From Streptomyces sp. NBC_00878 (GTDB lineage: Bacteria > Actinomycetota > Actinomycetes > Streptomycetales > Streptomycetaceae): a stretch of DNA of 64,000 nucleotides. The first letter of the stretch is position 1. Every line of letters begins with the position of its first letter. A model generated the notes under the pieces. The model saw only the letters and a program-made list of their open reading frames with translations. It was not told the origin of the DNA and did no database searches. Shown here in pieces: positions 62,271-64,000 of the stretch. Location: positions 1,116,001 through 1,180,000 of the forward strand of contig NZ_JAPEOK010000001.1 in assembly GCF_026341515.1 (NCBI RefSeq), in the 5' to 3' direction. Made by a program: the position numbers and the translations under genes.

Positions 62271-63986
62271 TCAGCTGTGGTCGTGGCCCAGTGGGTCGCC
62301 CTCCGTTTCTGTGCCCGCGCCCGGGCCGACCCTGATCTCGAATTCGCCGTCGTACTTCTTGTGGCCCTCGATCACGGCCAGTTCGACGGCCTCGGAGCCC
62401 ATTTCGCCGCGCACGATGACCGGGTCTCTGCGCAGGTCGCGCATGAGGGCGATACACATGCCGATCATCACGAGGACGAAGGGCGCGGCGGCCAGGATCG
62501 TGAGGTTCTGCAGGCCTTGGAGCGCGTCGCCCTCGGTGCCGACGAGCAGCATGATGGCGGCGACGGCGCCGGTCACCACGCCCCAGAACACCACGACGAA
62601 GCGGCCGGGTTCGAGGGCGCCCTTCTGGGAGAGCGTGCCCATCACGATGGACGCGGCGTCGGCTCCGGAGACGAAGAAGATGCCGACGAGGATCATCACG
62701 AGCAGGCTGGTCACGGTCGCGATGGGGAACTCCTGCAGGACGCCGAAGAGTTGGCCCTCTGGGGTCGACTCGCCACCGAGCGCGCCGCCCTCCTTCAGCT
62801 TCATCGCCGTACCGCCGAAGATCGCGAACCAGACGAGGCTGACCGTGCTGGGCACGAGGATGACGCCGCCGACGAACTGCCGGATGGTGCGACCGCGGCT
62901 GATGCGGGCGATGAACATGCCGACGAAGGGCGTCCAGGAGATCCACCACGCCCAGTAGAAGACGGTCCAGCTGCCCAGCCAGTCCGCGACGCCCTCGCCG
63001 CCGCTGGCCTCGGTGCGGCCGGCGAGCTGGGGCAGGTCACCCAGGTAGGAGAAGATCGAGGTGGGCAGCAGGTCGAGGACGATGATCGTGGGGCCCGCGA
63101 TGAACACGAACACGGCCAGCACCAGCGCGAGCACCATGTTGATGTTGGACAGCCACTGGATGCCCTTCTCGATGCCGGAGACGGCCGAGGCGACGAAGGC
63201 CACCGTCAGGACGGCGATGATCGCGACGAGCAGACCGTCGCTCACCTTGTCCAGCCAGTCCAGCTCGGTGAATCCGGAGCCGATCTGGAGGGCGCCGAGG
63301 CCCAGTGATGCCGCCGAGCCGAAGACGGTGGCGATGATCGCGAGGATGTCGATCGCCCGGCCGATGTTGCCGTTCGCGTGCTTCTCCCCGATGAGCGGGG
63401 TGAAGACCGCGCTGATCGTCTGGCGGCGGCGCTTGCGGAAGGTGCTGTAGGCGATGGCGAGGCCGACCACCGCGTAGATCGCCCACGGGTGCAGCGTCCA
63501 GTGGAAGAGGGTGGTGGCCATCGCCGTCTCCATGCGCTCGGCGGAGTCGGCGGGGCTGGTGCCCGGTGGTGGGGTCGTGTAGTGCGAGAGGGGCTCGCTC
63601 ACGCCGTAGAACATCAGGCCGATGCCCATGCCGGCGCTGAACATCATCGCGATCCAGGACACCGTGCGGAACTCGGGCTCCTCGCCCTCGGCGCCGAGGT
63701 GGATCCTGCCGTAGCGGCTGATCGCCAGCCACAGCGCGAAAACCACGAAGCACGAGGCGGCCAGCATGAACGCCCAGCCGCCGTTGTGGATCAGGCCTTT
63801 GAGCATCTTGCTGGAGGCGCTCTGCAAGGAGTCGGTGCCGGCCGACCCCCAGATCACGAAGGCGACGGTGATGGCGGCGGTGACGCCGAACACCACCCGG
63901 TCGGTGTCGCGTGCGGGGGTTCCGGGAATGCCGGGAATGCCCGAAGGGTCTTCCCGGCCTCCCCTTTTCTTCAGGTCTTCAGTCAT
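62271..63986 (-). CDS. BCCT family (betaine/choline/carnitine) transporter
   Basis: A 571-residue polytopic symporter for quaternary ammonium compounds such as glycine betaine or choline, usually serving osmoprotection. The GMGIGLMFYGVSEPLSHY and WTVFYWAWWISWTPFVGMFI segments are signatures of the family. About 12 membrane helices fill residues 35-520. A charged C-terminal tail (VAVIEGHKKYDGEFEIRVGP) ends in GDPLGHDHS. ATG at 63986, with GGAAGG about 8 nt upstream, is close to the window edge. Confidence 0.94.
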   Translation of the reverse strand: MTEDLKKRGGREDPSGIPGIPGTPARDTDRVVFGVTAAITVAFVIWGSAGTDSLQSASSKMLKGLIHNGGWAFMLAASCFVVFALWLAISRYGRIHLGAEGEEPEFRTVSWIAMMFSAGMGIGLMFYGVSEPLSHYTTPPPGTSPADSAERMETAMATTLFHWTLHPWAIYAVVGLAIAYSTFRKRRRQTISAVFTPLIGEKHANGNIGRAIDILAIIATVFGSAASLGLGALQIGSGFTELDWLDKVSDGLLVAIIAVLTVAFVASAVSGIEKGIQWLSNINMVLALVLAVFVFIAGPTIIVLDLLPTSIFSYLGDLPQLAGRTEASGGEGVADWLGSWTVFYWAWWISWTPFVGMFIARISRGRTIRQFVGGVILVPSTVSLVWFAIFGGTAMKLKEGGALGGESTPEGQLFGVLQEFPIATVTSLLVMILVGIFFVSGADAASIVMGTLSQKGALEPGRFVVVFWGVVTGAVAAIMLLVGTEGDALQGLQNLTILAAAPFVLVMIGMCIALMRDLRRDPVIVRGEMGSEAVELAVIEGHKKYDGEFEIRVGPGAGTETEGDPLGHDHS

Positions 63987-64000
63987 CCGCGGCACCTTCC

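Overview
The window is high-GC actinobacterial chromosome, almost certainly Streptomyces. Codon third positions are strongly G/C-biased, GTG starts and 1-4 bp stop/start overlaps are frequent, and it carries a conservon (cvnABCD) operon, a hopanoid operon and actinobacterial families such as DUF6126, the LPFR small protein and DUF5941. No phage, plasmid, insertion sequence, CRISPR array, rRNA or tRNA was recognised.

Layout. 1-5.5 kb: a split transketolase (N subunit cut by the window edge), an MFS permease, a YjbR protein, GNAT, an XRE-cupin regulator and a LysR regulator. 5.6-7.9 kb: kbl-tdh threonine catabolism. 8.2-11.7 kb: a sugar-type Gfo/Idh/MocA oxidoreductase divergent from a DUF2264 gene that carries a TTA (bldA) codon. 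11.8-16.4 kb: conservon cvnABCD with an overlapping GAF-domain gene. 16.7-21.2 kb: a metallo-beta-lactamase-fold hydrolase, a Glu/Leu/Phe/Val dehydrogenase with a repeat-flanked promoter and a TetR gene, and an SGNH hydrolase. 21.4-25.9 kb: a LysM/M23 wall peptidase behind a c-di-AMP (ydaO) riboswitch, a GH36 alpha-galactosidase and a tyrosine phosphatase.

25.9-39.9 kb, all minus strand: a hopanoid super-operon. hpnC-hpnD-hpnE make squalene from farnesyl diphosphate, a prenyl synthase makes the farnesyl diphosphate, shc cyclises squalene, and hpnH, hpnG and hpnO build the side chain. dxs and ispG of the MEP pathway are embedded. At its far end sit an XRE-cupin regulator with two tandem palindromic operators and an overlapping 41-residue membrane peptide (DUF6126). 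The isoprenoid isomerase idi lies nearby at 50 kb.

40.2-47.3 kb, also minus strand: a tightly coupled set that looks like an uncharacterised envelope phospho-glycopolymer or phosphoglycolipid pathway. It encodes a DUF5941/CDP-alcohol phosphotransferase, a LicC-like nucleotidyltransferase, a glycerol-1-phosphate-dehydrogenase-like enzyme, a second CDP-alcohol phosphotransferase lacking the last motif aspartate, a family 2 glycosyltransferase and a TagGH-like ABC exporter. The divergent galE could supply UDP-galactose. The intergenic region between this operon and galE holds tandem 11-nt repeats that match the Streptomyces PHO box, suggesting phosphate control by PhoP. This is the best candidate for an undescribed system here.

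48.8-64 kb: CDF metal exporter, idi, an anti-sigma-type ATPase, enoyl-CoA hydratase, two adjacent DJ-1-domain genes (one a GlxA/AraC regulator), a SalK/SCO6745-like protein, the LPFR peptide, tex, an ABC-F ATPase, a CPEC-motif protein of unknown function, a D-amino-acid-oxidase-like flavoprotein and a BCCT transporter. Several convergent gene pairs are separated by perfect GC-rich hairpins, some of them inside a dispersed Streptomyces repeat.
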